The translations under genes and the position numbers were made by a program. From NCBI RefSeq assembly GCF_900106055.1, contig NZ_LT629792.1, forward strand, positions 558,001 to 622,000: a stretch of 64,000 nucleotides of DNA, in the 5' to 3' direction. Under the pieces are notes generated by a model. The model saw nothing but the letters and a program-made list of their open reading frames with translations. It did not search any database and was not told the origin of the DNA. The DNA comes from Schaalia radingae (lineage in GTDB: Bacteria; Actinomycetota; Actinomycetes; Actinomycetales; Actinomycetaceae). Below, piece after piece: positions 1-8,269 of the stretch (position 1 is the stretch's first letter; each line of letters opens with the position of its first letter).

Positions 1-599
1 GCGGACGTGCCGATAGTCGGAATGCCGTAGCGGATACCTGCTTCCAGATCCGAGGTGCCGGCAAATCCGCCGATCACTGCGGAGCGGGCAGCTGAAACGG
101 CGGCGCGTTCATGGGTGCGGCGCGCACCCATATCCAGGCAGGGACGGCCGTGAGCTGCGATCGTCATGCGGGATGCCGCAGATGCGATCGCACAGTCATG
201 GTTGAGGACCGACAACAGCAGCGTTTCCAGCAGCACACATTCTGCGAAGGAGCCCTCCACGGTCAGCAGTGGCGATCCGGCGAAATAGCATTCGCCTTCC
301 TGGTAGCCGTCGATCGTGCCGCCGAAACGGAAGTCTCTGAGATAATCCAGCGCGTCGTCGGACACGATTTTCTGATCGTGGAGCCAGTCGATTTGCTGGT
401 CGGTGAATTCGAAACGCTCCAGCGCCTCGAGGATGCGGCCGGTGCCCGCAACGACACCGAAACGGCGGGTTGCTGGCAGGCGACGACCGAACAGTTCGAA
501 GACCACTTTGCGGGACGCGGTTCCGCGCTTCATCGCAGCGTCCAGCATGGTCAGCTCATACATGTCTGTTAACAGAGCAGTTGAAGGTGAAGCAGGCAT
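1..599 (-). CDS. pncB: Nicotinate phosphoribosyltransferase, N-terminal part (cut by window edge)
   Basis: Reading the minus strand from the ATG at 599 gives an open frame to the window edge (about 199 residues). It begins with LLTDMYELTMLDAAMKRGTA and continues with RRFGVVAGTGRILEAL, FRFGGTIDGYQEGECYFAGSP and LDMGARRTHERAAV. This is the N-terminal half of the actinobacterial NAPRTase family. The enzyme joins nicotinate and PRPP to form nicotinate mononucleotide in NAD salvage, in the cytoplasm; later nudC also deals with NAD. The start is not certain: a GAGG lies only two bases before the ATG at 599, and the internal ATG (codon 13) is an alternative. It is divergent from clpS, as in many actinobacteria. 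The catalytic histidine region and C-terminus lie outside the window. Confidence 0.9.
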   Translation of the reverse strand, partial: MPASPSTALLTDMYELTMLDAAMKRGTASRKVVFELFGRRLPATRRFGVVAGTGRILEALERFEFTDQQIDWLHDQKIVSDDALDYLRDFRFGGTIDGYQEGECYFAGSPLLTVEGSFAECVLLETLLLSVLNHDCAIASAASRMTIAAHGRPCLDMGARRTHERAAVSAARSAVIGGFAGTSDLEAGIRYGIPTIGTS

Positions 600-789
600 A
601 CCCTCAATCTACTCTCTTTTCACCGGAAAGACCGACTCGCCGGCAATCTGCTTGCCACTCAAAAGGCCAGTGGGAGCGCCATGAAATGAGTGTGAATGGC
701 CAGAAGCGGCGCGCGCGAAAATGCACTGCGTCAAAACGGCACGGCTAAACCTGCGGGGCCATACGCTTAGGAGCATGAGCGGGAGGTCT
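600..789. other. pncB-clpS divergent intergenic region
   Basis: About 190 bases without a convincing gene. It holds the 5' regions of both divergent genes. A GGGAGG at 780-785 precedes the chosen clpS start. No clear operator or riboswitch fold was seen. Confidence 0.4.
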
Positions 790-1089
790 ATGACAACGTC
801 GTTTCACGACCGTGCGGTTCCTGATCAGCCGCGCGAGGATGCCTCGTCATGCCCATTGGCACAGTGGCAAACCGTGGTGTGGGATGACGTGGTGAACCTG
901 AACGACTACGTGGTAGAAGTGCTGATTCGACACTTCGGATACTCGCGTCACGCTGCCGACGAACTGACTGCGCAGATCCACACATTCGGCCGGGCCGTCG
1001 TGTCAACTGGAATCAGAGAACGCATGGAAGCTGATGTGCTGGCCATGCACGGATACGGCCTGCACGCCACGCTGGAGCAACTCACATGA
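790..1089 (+). CDS. clpS: ATP-dependent Clp protease adaptor ClpS
   Basis: 99 residues from the ATG at 790; an upstream in-frame ATG at 775 is possible but would lengthen a tail with no family similarity. The core WQTVVWDDVVNLNDYVVEVL is the hallmark N-end-rule adaptor motif: the DD/N residues and hydrophobic pocket bind substrates with N-terminal bulky residues. The helix with AMHGYGLHATLEQ packs on the ClpC/ClpA N-domain in the family. It delivers N-degron substrates to the Clp protease in the cytoplasm. The stop overlaps the next start (ATGA), so it is co-translated with the DUF2017 gene, a usual actinobacterial pairing. Confidence 0.93.
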   Translation: MTTSFHDRAVPDQPREDASSCPLAQWQTVVWDDVVNLNDYVVEVLIRHFGYSRHAADELTAQIHTFGRAVVSTGIRERMEADVLAMHGYGLHATLEQLT

Positions 1090-1670
1090 TCACTGCGTTC
1101 GCACTGCAGGAAGCCGGATACGTCTGCAACGTGTCGACGCAGTTCCTGCACCTGTTGCGCCAGCTCATTGAAGAAATACTGGTCGTCCTCGACGAGCCGG
1201 GCGAACTGTCCACCTTCGTGCTCGCCGCCACCGAAGTGGAAACCACGCGCGATGAGCCACACGACCCGGCACTGGGGAGCCTGCTCCCGCCCATGAGCGA
1301 CGACCCACCGGAGGCGGCGAATCTGCGAGCCCTGACCGAAGATTTCCTGCGTGCGGAAAAAGCGGCGCGACTGCGGCGGATCCACACCGAACTCTCGTCT
1401 GCAATCGGCACAGACACGGTGGTGATAATGGTCACCCACCAGGAAGTGTGGGACTGGCTCGCTGCCCTCAATGACGTGCGACTGGCTCTGGCGGGTGAAC
1501 TGGGTATTGACTCACGTGAAGCGGAGAATAAAGTCGCTGAGCTTGCGCACGCATGTGACCTGGAGCAGCCGCTCAGCGAGGCAACGATGAGTGCCGGAAT
1601 GTACATGATGGTCACGTGGTGGCAGGATTCACTACTGACAGCGGTGCGCGAGGAGGCCTGGTCGCATTAG
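1086..1670 (+). CDS. DUF2017 family protein
   Basis: 194 residues, starting inside the clpS stop codon (ATGA overlap). The protein is acidic and helical, with the stretches FLHLLRQLIEEILVVL and VVIMVTHQEVWDWLAALNDV that mark the actinobacterial DUF2017 family always found directly after clpS. The family has no established function; its fixed position suggests a link to ClpS-guided proteolysis, but that is inference. The last codons also hold the TAGTCT element that probably serves as the -10 box of murI. Confidence 0.8.
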   Translation: MITAFALQEAGYVCNVSTQFLHLLRQLIEEILVVLDEPGELSTFVLAATEVETTRDEPHDPALGSLLPPMSDDPPEAANLRALTEDFLRAEKAARLRRIHTELSSAIGTDTVVIMVTHQEVWDWLAALNDVRLALAGELGIDSREAENKVAELAHACDLEQPLSEATMSAGMYMMVTWWQDSLLTAVREEAWSH

Positions 1671-1679
1671 TCTCCAAAC

Positions 1680-2594
1680 ATGGACAGTGCTCCGATAGGG
1701 ATCTTTGACTCAGGTTTAGGCGGCTTGACGGTCGCCCGCGCCGTCATGGACAAGCTCCCTCACGAACGCATCGTCTATCTGGGGGACACAGCCCACACGC
1801 CGTACGGTCCGCGCCCAATCGCACAGGTCCGCCAGCTCGCGTTGACCTGCCTGGATGAACTGGTCGAACGCGGCGTGAAAGCACTGGTCATCGCCTGCAA
1901 TACGGCGACCGCAGCAGCGCTGTCAGATGCCCGTGAACGCTACACGGCGCAGCAGGGAATCCCGGTCATCGAAGTGATCACACCGGCCGCGCGCTCAGCG
2001 ATCCGTGCCACCCACAACCGCCGAATCGGCATCATCGGCACCTCCGCAACCATCCAATCCCAGGCTTACAACCAGGCGCTCGCAGCAGTTCCGGACGTAT
2101 CCGTCTTTTCAGCCGCATGCCCCCGCTTCGTGGAATTCGTCGAAGCAGGCATCACCACCGGGCCGGAGCTCGAGGCCGTCGCACGCGACTACCTGGCACC
2201 ACTGATCGACGCCGACGTCGACACCGTCATCCTGGGGTGTACGCACTACCCGCTGTTGACTGGCATCATCAGCCAGACGATGGGTGAGGACGTCACCCTC
2301 GTCACTTCGTCGGAAGCAACGGCCAACGACACGTACAAACTGCTGGTGGAGCGCGACATGACCGCTCCCATCCCCGAACAGGCCAGCACAGAGCAGTCGG
2401 TGCTCACCGAGCCTGCCCACGAATTCCTGACAACGGGAGCTCCTGAGACGTTCGAACACCTCGCGCGCCGATTCCTGGGACCGGAAGTGCGCTCGGCTCA
2501 TAACATTCACGGTCCTGCATCTACCGCCGATGCACGGCTTGCGCGAGACGGAACGCCTCCGGATGCCGCACCCGACACACCACGGAAAGAGTGA
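1680..2594 (+). CDS. murI: Glutamate racemase
   Basis: 304 residues. It makes D-glutamate for peptidoglycan in the cytoplasm. The N-terminus IGIFDSGLGGLTVARAV holds the catalytic Asp/Ser loop. The two catalytic cysteines are Cys73 in VIACNTATAAA and Cys187 in ILGCTHYPLL, each in the canonical context; VYLGDTAHTPYGP is also diagnostic. The C-terminus has about 30 extra disordered residues. No Shine-Dalgarno precedes the ATG. Instead TAGTCT sits at 1668-1673, six bases before it, inside the end of the DUF2017 gene, so a leaderless internal promoter is likely. The metallo-hydrolase follows after 4 bases, as in mycobacterial murI loci. Confidence 0.96.
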   Translation: MDSAPIGIFDSGLGGLTVARAVMDKLPHERIVYLGDTAHTPYGPRPIAQVRQLALTCLDELVERGVKALVIACNTATAAALSDARERYTAQQGIPVIEVITPAARSAIRATHNRRIGIIGTSATIQSQAYNQALAAVPDVSVFSAACPRFVEFVEAGITTGPELEAVARDYLAPLIDADVDTVILGCTHYPLLTGIISQTMGEDVTLVTSSEATANDTYKLLVERDMTAPIPEQASTEQSVLTEPAHEFLTTGAPETFEHLARRFLGPEVRSAHNIHGPASTADARLARDGTPPDAAPDTPRKE

Positions 2595-2598
2595 TGAC

Positions 2599-3381
2599 AT
2601 GTCAATGACGCTGACCATCATCGGATGCACCGGTTCAATGTCCGGCCCGCACTCACCTGCGTCCTGCTACCTGCTGCAGACGCAGGAAACACGTGAGGAC
2701 GGCACGACGCGAACGTGGAATATTGCATTGGAGATGGGGCCGGGTGCCTTCGGGCAGCTCTGGCGCGTCATTGACCCGGCAGACCTGGACGCAGTGATCT
2801 TTTCGCACTGCCACGCCGACCACATGGGCGACGTGATTTCCCTGCACGTGCACCGCAGGTGGGGGCCGGGACGAGGCTGCGGCACACTCCTGCTGGCAGG
2901 TTCAGAACAACTGCCTGAACGGGTGCGCCAGATTGACGGGTGTGACCCGGCGGAGACATACACCGATGAATTCGAGTTCTACCGGATGCGCCCGGGCGTT
3001 CCCTTCAACGTGGGTCCCCTGACCATCACGCCCAGCACTGCTCAACATACCGTCGAAGCCTTCGGCGTGCGCATTGAGGACGAGGGTGGCGCCACCATGT
3101 TCTTTACCGGCGACACCGACCAGTGCGACACGATTATTGAGGGTGCGCGCGGTGTCGACCTGCTGCTCAGCGAAGCCGGATTCACCGAGGCTGACACGAC
3201 GCGCGGCATCCACATGTCGGGTGTACGTGCGGGCGAGGTCGCCACGCAGGCCGGTGTCAGGCGAGTGGTGCTCACTCACATTCAGCCGTGGACCCCGGTC
3301 GACACGGTGATGAGTGAACTGCGCCAGACCTGGCAGGGGGAGGCGCAGATCGCCCGCGCTGGTGACGTGTTCGAAATCTGA
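2599..3381 (+). CDS. MBL-fold metallo-hydrolase (Rv1339-like phosphodiesterase family)
   Basis: 260 residues from the ATG at 2599, which has GGAAAGAG 8 bases upstream; longer in-frame ATGs inside murI are less likely. The metal-binding motif HCHADHMGD, then FFTGDTDQCD and the late VVLTHIQPW histidine, place it in the beta-lactamase-fold hydrolases. Its partner position after murI matches Rv1339 of Mycobacterium, described as a cyclic-nucleotide phosphodiesterase of an atypical class. The substrate here is inferred from family and synteny only; a tRNA-3'-processing or other phosphodiester substrate cannot be ruled out. Probably co-transcribed with murI. Confidence 0.8.
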   Translation: MSMTLTIIGCTGSMSGPHSPASCYLLQTQETREDGTTRTWNIALEMGPGAFGQLWRVIDPADLDAVIFSHCHADHMGDVISLHVHRRWGPGRGCGTLLLAGSEQLPERVRQIDGCDPAETYTDEFEFYRMRPGVPFNVGPLTITPSTAQHTVEAFGVRIEDEGGATMFFTGDTDQCDTIIEGARGVDLLLSEAGFTEADTTRGIHMSGVRAGEVATQAGVRRVVLTHIQPWTPVDTVMSELRQTWQGEAQIARAGDVFEI

Positions 3382-3440
3382 GGCGACCAGCCTGCGGCTG
3401 TGGGCAGTGAGCCTGCGGCTGAGGCCAGTCTCTTCAGAAT

Positions 3441-4076
3441 CTAGGACGCCAGTACGCGTGCCACGTGCGGGGCGAGCGCACGAAACGCAATGCCGCGGTG
3501 ACTGATCGCATTCTTGTCCTCGGGGCTCATCTGGGCGGTTGTGCAGTCGAAGCCGTCGGGAACAAAAATCGGGTCGTAGCCGAATCCGCCGCTGCCGTGG
3601 CGTTCGCGCAGCAGGTGGCCGTGCACCTCGCCGCGTTCCACAAAAGTCTGCCCATCAGGTGTGACGAGCACTGCCGCTGACACGAATGCGGCACCGCGAT
3701 GCCGATCGGGCACATCCGCAATCTGAGCGAGCAGCAAGTCCAGATTCGCCGCGTCATCACCGTGATGTCCACTCCAGCGCGCTGAGAAAATCCCGGGCGC
3801 CCCGCCCAGCACGTCCACCGTGATTCCTGAATCGTCAGCGATAGTGGGCAGGCCGGTCAGTTCACACAGGTGACGCGCCTTGATCAGCGCATTGTCCTCA
3901 AAGGTGATGCCGTCTTCGACAGGTTCATCTGCGCCGGCCTGCGCCAGCGTCACGATGTATCCGTCGTGAACTCCCGGCACGAACGGATCCAGGATTGCGC
4001 GCAGCTCTGAGACCTTATGCGCGTTCGACGTGGCAAATGCCAGGACTGGTGTGGCCAGCGCGTCGCCCTCGTTCAT
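3441..4076 (-). CDS. rdgB: RdgB/HAM1 non-canonical purine NTP pyrophosphatase
   Basis: 211 residues from the ATG at 4076, which has GGAGG six bases upstream. The protein hydrolyses ITP/dITP/XTP to the monophosphate and clears damaged purines from the nucleotide pool. Diagnostic stretches are FATSNAHKVSEL, ADDSGITVDVLGGAPGIFSA, GSGGFGYDPIF and SHRGIAFRAL. The start codon overlaps the region just after the rph stop (TGA at 4078-4080), so rph and rdgB form a tight two-gene operon, a very common actinobacterial arrangement. The 3' end converges on the metallo-hydrolase gene 60 bases away. Confidence 0.94.
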   Translation of the reverse strand: MNEGDALATPVLAFATSNAHKVSELRAILDPFVPGVHDGYIVTLAQAGADEPVEDGITFEDNALIKARHLCELTGLPTIADDSGITVDVLGGAPGIFSARWSGHHGDDAANLDLLLAQIADVPDRHRGAAFVSAAVLVTPDGQTFVERGEVHGHLLRERHGSGGFGYDPIFVPDGFDCTTAQMSPEDKNAISHRGIAFRALAPHVARVLAS

Positions 4077-4077
4077 C

Positions 4078-4860
4078 TCAATCCTCCAACGAGACGGTTG
4101 TGCCGACCTCGGCTTCCAGTGCGCGCTGCTGCAGGTTATGTAGCGTCGCATTGCCGGCGGTGGCCAGGTCGAGCAGCTGCCCGAGCTCCTCCCGGTCAAA
4201 GAGGGCGTGCTCAGCGGTGCCCTGAACTTCGACGAATTTACCGGAACCGGTTTGCACGACGTTCATGTCAGTCTGGGCGCGCACGTCTTCCTCGTACGGC
4301 AGGTCCAGCATGGGAACGCCGTCGATGATTCCCACTGAAATGGCGCTGACTGAGTCGGACAGCACGGGAGCGGACGCCTGTGGATGAATGAGGCCGTTTT
4401 CAGTTCCCCACCTGACAGCATCGGCCAGCGCAACCCATGCGCCGGTCACAGATGCGGTGCGGGTGCCACCGTCGGCGCGCAGCACGTCGCAATCCAGCAC
4501 GATCGTGTTCTCACCGAGGGCTGCCATATCCACCACTGCGCGCAGTGAGCGACCGATGAGCCGGGAAATCTCCTGAGTGCGCCCCGAAATCTTGCCTTTG
4601 ACAGATTCACGCTGACTGCGGTCCGACGTTGCGCGCGGCAGCATCGCGTATTCGCCGGTCACCCAGCCCAGGCCGGAGTCCTTCCGCCAGCGCGGGACGC
4701 CGGCAGTCAGGGATGCCACGCACAGGACGCGGGTGTTGCCTGATTCGATCAGTACGGAGCCTTCACCGGTCCCGGACCATCCGCGGGTCATGCGAACGGA
4801 ACGAAGCTGGTCGAGTGCGCGCCCGTCGGCGCGAGTTTCTTCATTATTTTCAAGTGTCAT
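4078..4860 (-). CDS. rph: Ribonuclease PH
   Basis: 260 residues from the ATG at 4860. RNase PH is a phosphorolytic 3'-exoribonuclease that trims tRNA 3' ends. Recognised by [49 protein letters not shown] (with the conserved Arg residues), [16 protein letters not shown], and the C-terminal [16 protein letters not shown]. No Shine-Dalgarno precedes the ATG; TACCGT lies seven bases before it, so the mRNA is probably leaderless. A longer open frame (to 4968) runs into nudC and is rejected. Shares a palindromic promoter with divergent nudC. Confidence 0.95.
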   Translation of the reverse strand: MTLENNEETRADGRALDQLRSVRMTRGWSGTGEGSVLIESGNTRVLCVASLTAGVPRWRKDSGLGWVTGEYAMLPRATSDRSQRESVKGKISGRTQEISRLIGRSLRAVVDMAALGENTIVLDCDVLRADGGTRTASVTGAWVALADAVRWGTENGLIHPQASAPVLSDSVSAISVGIIDGVPMLDLPYEEDVRAQTDMNVVQTGSGKFVEVQGTAEHALFDREELGQLLDLATAGNATLHNLQQRALEAEVGTTVSLED

Positions 4861-4900
4861 AGTGACCACGGTAGTGCGAACCGTTACTGTGGTCATTATG
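4858..4900. promoter_or_regulatory. Overlapping palindromic divergent promoters of rph and nudC
   Basis: Only 37 bases separate the two ATGs. On the plus strand GTGACC (4862-4867), a 17-base spacer, TACTGT (4885-4890) and seven bases lead to the nudC ATG at 4898. On the minus strand ATGACC (4896-4891), a 17-base spacer, TACCGT (4873-4868) and seven bases lead to the rph ATG at 4860. The -35 of each lies in the complement of the bases between the -10 and start of the other. Arms AGTGACCACGGTA and AATGACCACAGTA are 11/13 identical inverted copies. Both transcripts would be leaderless. Promoter function is inferred from sequence. Confidence 0.7.
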
Positions 4901-5947
4901 GAACTCGATCTTCCACTGGCGCGCGGCGCACTCGACGCGATGACGACGATGCGCGAAAAATCCACCATCTCGCAGATTCTGAACGACGGTCCTGCCGCAT
5001 TTCACGGCCTTGTCGACGGGGAAGTCAGCAATATTCGTCTCTTCTTCCTCGATTCGACAGGATCTGTCGGACTCATCCCATCAGGTGACGGACTTCACGT
5101 CTTCAGCGTGCCTGCCTCGTGCGCGTCCCTCTTCTCTTTCCCCATTGACGAGGACGACGCTGCCCTGATCGGACGCACTGGCAACGGGGTTGCCTACATC
5201 GCCATTGCACTGCCCACAGGACAGGAAGATGCTCTTGAAGAAACGCTCGGCGAGAGTGGGCAATCAGAGGGCATTTGCGATCTGAGTTGGCACAGCGTGC
5301 GCCGCGTCGGGCACCTGCTGAGTGACGATGACAGTGCCATGACAACCGCCGCAAGCGCCCTGCTGTTCTGGCGCGCCGCCACCAGCTTTTGTGCCCGATG
5401 CGGCGCAGCGGTGCGGCCCACAGGCTGCGGCTGGACCGTCACATGCAGTCAGTGCGATCACATCGAATACCCGCGTCAGGATCCGGCAGTGATCGTCGCC
5501 ATCGTTGATGACGATGAGCGATTGCTCCTGGCACACAATTCAGGATGGAAGACGGGGTACTACTCGTTGATCGCCGGCTTCATGGAAGCGGGTGAGGCAC
5601 CCGAACGTGCAGTGGCGCGTGAAGTGCGTGAAGAAGTCGGACTGGATGTGAGGCAGGTTCGATATCAGGGTGCGCAGCCGTGGCCATTTCCGCGCTCGCT
5701 GATGCTGGGATTCACCGCTCATGTCACGGGCGGGCACGACAGTGAGCCGGACGTGCGTCCCGATGGTTCCGAAATAACGAATGCCGCGTTCTATTCGCGC
5801 GACGAGTTCGCTCAGTGTCTGCGCGATGGTCGGATCATCGCATCAGGGCCGACGGCAATTGCACACGGGCTGATCGAACAGTGGTTTGGTGGCCCGTACC
5901 TGCATCTGCAGCAGGGCACACGGTCCGCAGATGCACGTGCCCACTGA
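4898..5947 (+). CDS. nudC: NAD(+) diphosphatase / RNA deNADding Nudix enzyme NudC
   Basis: 349 residues from the ATG at 4898. Three parts are visible: a variable N-terminal domain, a zinc ribbon with FCARCG and CSQCD (two CxxC pairs), and a Nudix domain. The Nudix box is [14 protein letters not shown] followed by REVREEVGL, an exact match to Gx5Ex7REUxEEx[12 protein letters not shown] after it is the NADH-pyrophosphatase signature that separates NudC from other Nudix enzymes. The reaction is NAD(H) to NMN(H) plus AMP, and in E. coli removal of NAD caps from RNA. An upstream-extended frame exists but overlaps rph and lacks family similarity. Precedes uvrD2 by 12 bases. Confidence 0.95.
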   Translation: MELDLPLARGALDAMTTMREKSTISQILNDGPAAFHGLVDGEVSNIRLFFLDSTGSVGLIPSGDGLHVFSVPASCASLFSFPIDEDDAALIGRTGNGVAYIAIALPTGQEDALEETLGESGQSEGICDLSWHSVRRVGHLLSDDDSAMTTAASALLFWRAATSFCARCGAAVRPTGCGWTVTCSQCDHIEYPRQDPAVIVAIVDDDERLLLAHNSGWKTGYYSLIAGFMEAGEAPERAVAREVREEVGLDVRQVRYQGAQPWPFPRSLMLGFTAHVTGGHDSEPDVRPDGSEITNAAFYSRDEFAQCLRDGRIIASGPTAIAHGLIEQWFGGPYLHLQQGTRSADARAH

Positions 5948-5959
5948 GACAATGCCTCT

Positions 5960-8179
5960 ATGACAGACAGCATGATGGAAGCGGAGCAGCTTCTGGACGC
6001 CCTCGATGAGGATCAGCGGCGCGTTGCCCAACAGGTACGCGGCCCGATGGCTGTCCTCGCGGGGGCAGGAACAGGGAAAACTCGCGCAATCACGTACCGC
6101 ATCGCATACGGTGCGGCTACCGGCGCGTACGATCCGGTGAGCGTCCTGGCCGTAACCTTCACACAGCGCGCTGCAGCCGAGATGCGTCAGCGACTGCGGG
6201 ATCTGGGCGTGGCTGCGGCTCAGGCGCGCACTTTCCATTCCGCTGCGCTGCGCCAACTGACGTATTTTTGGGAAACAGGGTTTGGCGGTAGGCGCCCGGA
6301 CTTGATCGAACACAAGGCATCACTGGTTGCGTCAGCTGCCGCGCGCTGTGGGATCAGGGCGGACAAGACCACGGTTCGTGACCTGGCGGCAGAAATTGAA
6401 TGGTCAAAAGTCTCCATCGTAGATGCCGAACGCTATGCGCCAGTGGCGCGCAGACAGGGACGTATCCCCCCGGCGGGCCTGGAGCACTCAGAGTTCGCTC
6501 GCCTGTTTGACGCTTACGAGGAAGCGAAAATGGATCGCGCCGTCATCGACTTTGAGGACGTGCTGATTTTGATGTGCGGCCTGATGGAAACACGTGAGGA
6601 TATTGCCCGGCATATCCGCTCTCAGTACCGCAATTTTGTGGTCGATGAGTACCAGGACGTGTCCGCGCTGCAGCAGCGCCTCCTGGACCTGTGGCTGGGG
6701 GAGCGCCATGACGTGTGCGTGGTCGGTGATGTCGCTCAGACGATCTATTCCTTTGCCGGGGCAGACGCATCCTATTTGGCCAGGTTTGCGCAGCGTCATC
6801 CAGGGACGCGCGTAGTGGAACTGACCCGTGATTACCGCTCAACCCCTCAGATTGTGTCGATAGCGAACCGAGTGATGGAACGGGCTGGCAGGTCGCGACT
6901 CAGTGCAGGCACCGCAGCAAGTGGTGCTTCGGGTGACGGCTCAGGGGCCCGTCCCTCGACAGGTGCGATGGCAGGTGCCGTCCACCTGGTGTCGCAGCGG
7001 CCATCCGGCGCTGCAGTGGCGTTTCGGACCTATGGCGATGACATGGAGGAAGCTGCTGGTGTCGCGCAGCGCATCGCAGCACTGGTCAAGTCCGGTGATA
7101 CCTCCTTGCATTCATGCGCGATCCTGTACCGCACGAACTCGCAGTCAGAAGTTTTTGAAACGGCCTTGTCGCAGGCCGGGCTGTCATGTGTTGTTCAGGG
7201 CGGCAAACGTTTCTTTGAACGTGAAGAAGTCAAACGCGCCATGCTGGTTCTGCGGCGCGAGGCAACCGCGCAGCGCCGTCACGACGGTGAAGACTTTACC
7301 GACGGAGCAGATGACGGCGCAGACGGGGCGCACGCCCCTGATTCTGTGGACGTGAGCGGCGACACCGAACTGGTTGCCACGGTTAAAGAGCAGCTCGCCC
7401 TGGTGGGGTGGAGCCCGGACGCTCCACAAAATGCCGGTGCTGAACGTGAACGATGGGACAACCTCAATGCGCTGGTCAGCCTTGCTGAAGAACGCGCCCA
7501 CCTGACGCTGCCCAAATTCGTCGATGAGCTGGGGGAACGCTCTGTCGCTCAAGCTGCCCCCACAGTCGATGGCGTCACGCTGTCCACGCTGCATGCAGCG
7601 AAAGGACTGGAGTGGGACAACGTGTTCCTGGTCGGTGCCAGCGAAGGGCTGCTGCCGATCTCACTGGCCACTACTGCGCAGGCACGGGAAGAAGAACGAC
7701 GCCTGCTCTATGTCGGCTTGACGCGTGCGCGTGATCGCCTCGAAGTGTCGTGGTCGCGTTCCCGTGGCACTGGCCGCAGCCATAAGAACAGGTCACGCAC
7801 ATCGTTGCTCGATGGTATCTGGCCCAGGGAAGATGAATCTGCGCGCAGCATCGCCCGTTCACGTGCGCGATCATCTCAGCCACGCCGCAAGGCTGACGAT
7901 ATGGAAGCCTTTGAACACGAGTTCGGGCCGCAGGCAGTGGCAGCATTTGAAGCGCTTAAACAGTGGCGTCTTGAACAGGCTCATGCCCAGTCGAAACCAG
8001 CATTTACCGTCTTTGTCGATTCCACGCTGCGCGACATTGCGTCGGCTCGTCCCAAGACGCTGCGTCAACTTGGAGTTATCCGAGGCGTGGGTCCTGTCAA
8101 ACTTGATGCCTATGGTCCTCAGGTTCTGGCCATTCTGCGCGGTCTGGATGACGCGGATGCTGACGGAGCCTCACAATAG
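5960..8179 (+). CDS. uvrD2: UvrD2-type superfamily 1 DNA helicase with HRDC domain
   Basis: 739 residues. Motif I is LAGAGTGKT (residues 33-41). VLAVTFTQRAAAEM is motif Ia, VVDEYQDVS motif II, GDVAQTIYSFAGAD motif III, TRDYRSTPQ motif IV, TLHAAKGLEWDNVFL motif V and YVGLTRARDRLEVSW motif VI. The last 70 residues form an HRDC domain ending GVIRGVGPVKLDAYGPQVL. It unwinds 3'-tailed DNA in repair. The mycobacterial UvrD2 has a tetracysteine motif before its HRDC; here that stretch has no cysteine. Alanine/glycine-rich and acidic inserts lie near residues 320 and 450. GACAAT sits six bases before the ATG, with no Shine-Dalgarno. Confidence 0.92.
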   Translation: MTDSMMEAEQLLDALDEDQRRVAQQVRGPMAVLAGAGTGKTRAITYRIAYGAATGAYDPVSVLAVTFTQRAAAEMRQRLRDLGVAAAQARTFHSAALRQLTYFWETGFGGRRPDLIEHKASLVASAAARCGIRADKTTVRDLAAEIEWSKVSIVDAERYAPVARRQGRIPPAGLEHSEFARLFDAYEEAKMDRAVIDFEDVLILMCGLMETREDIARHIRSQYRNFVVDEYQDVSALQQRLLDLWLGERHDVCVVGDVAQTIYSFAGADASYLARFAQRHPGTRVVELTRDYRSTPQIVSIANRVMERAGRSRLSAGTAASGASGDGSGARPSTGAMAGAVHLVSQRPSGAAVAFRTYGDDMEEAAGVAQRIAALVKSGDTSLHSCAILYRTNSQSEVFETALSQAGLSCVVQGGKRFFEREEVKRAMLVLRREATAQRRHDGEDFTDGADDGADGAHAPDSVDVSGDTELVATVKEQLALVGWSPDAPQNAGAERERWDNLNALVSLAEERAHLTLPKFVDELGERSVAQAAPTVDGVTLSTLHAAKGLEWDNVFLVGASEGLLPISLATTAQAREEERRLLYVGLTRARDRLEVSWSRSRGTGRSHKNRSRTSLLDGIWPREDESARSIARSRARSSQPRRKADDMEAFEHEFGPQAVAAFEALKQWRLEQAHAQSKPAFTVFVDSTLRDIASARPKTLRQLGVIRGVGPVKLDAYGPQVLAILRGLDDADADGASQ

Positions 8180-8269
8180 GTGAGAATCCGACAGTGGGTG
8201 CGGATCCTGGTCGACCACACGATCTGGCACTTCACCACGCATCTTGCCGGGCGCGGCTCCAGAGCAGAC

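Noticed and set aside
111..572. 153-codon plus-strand frame at the window start
   Set aside because: It runs antisense to pncB, whose protein motifs are clear in the minus strand.
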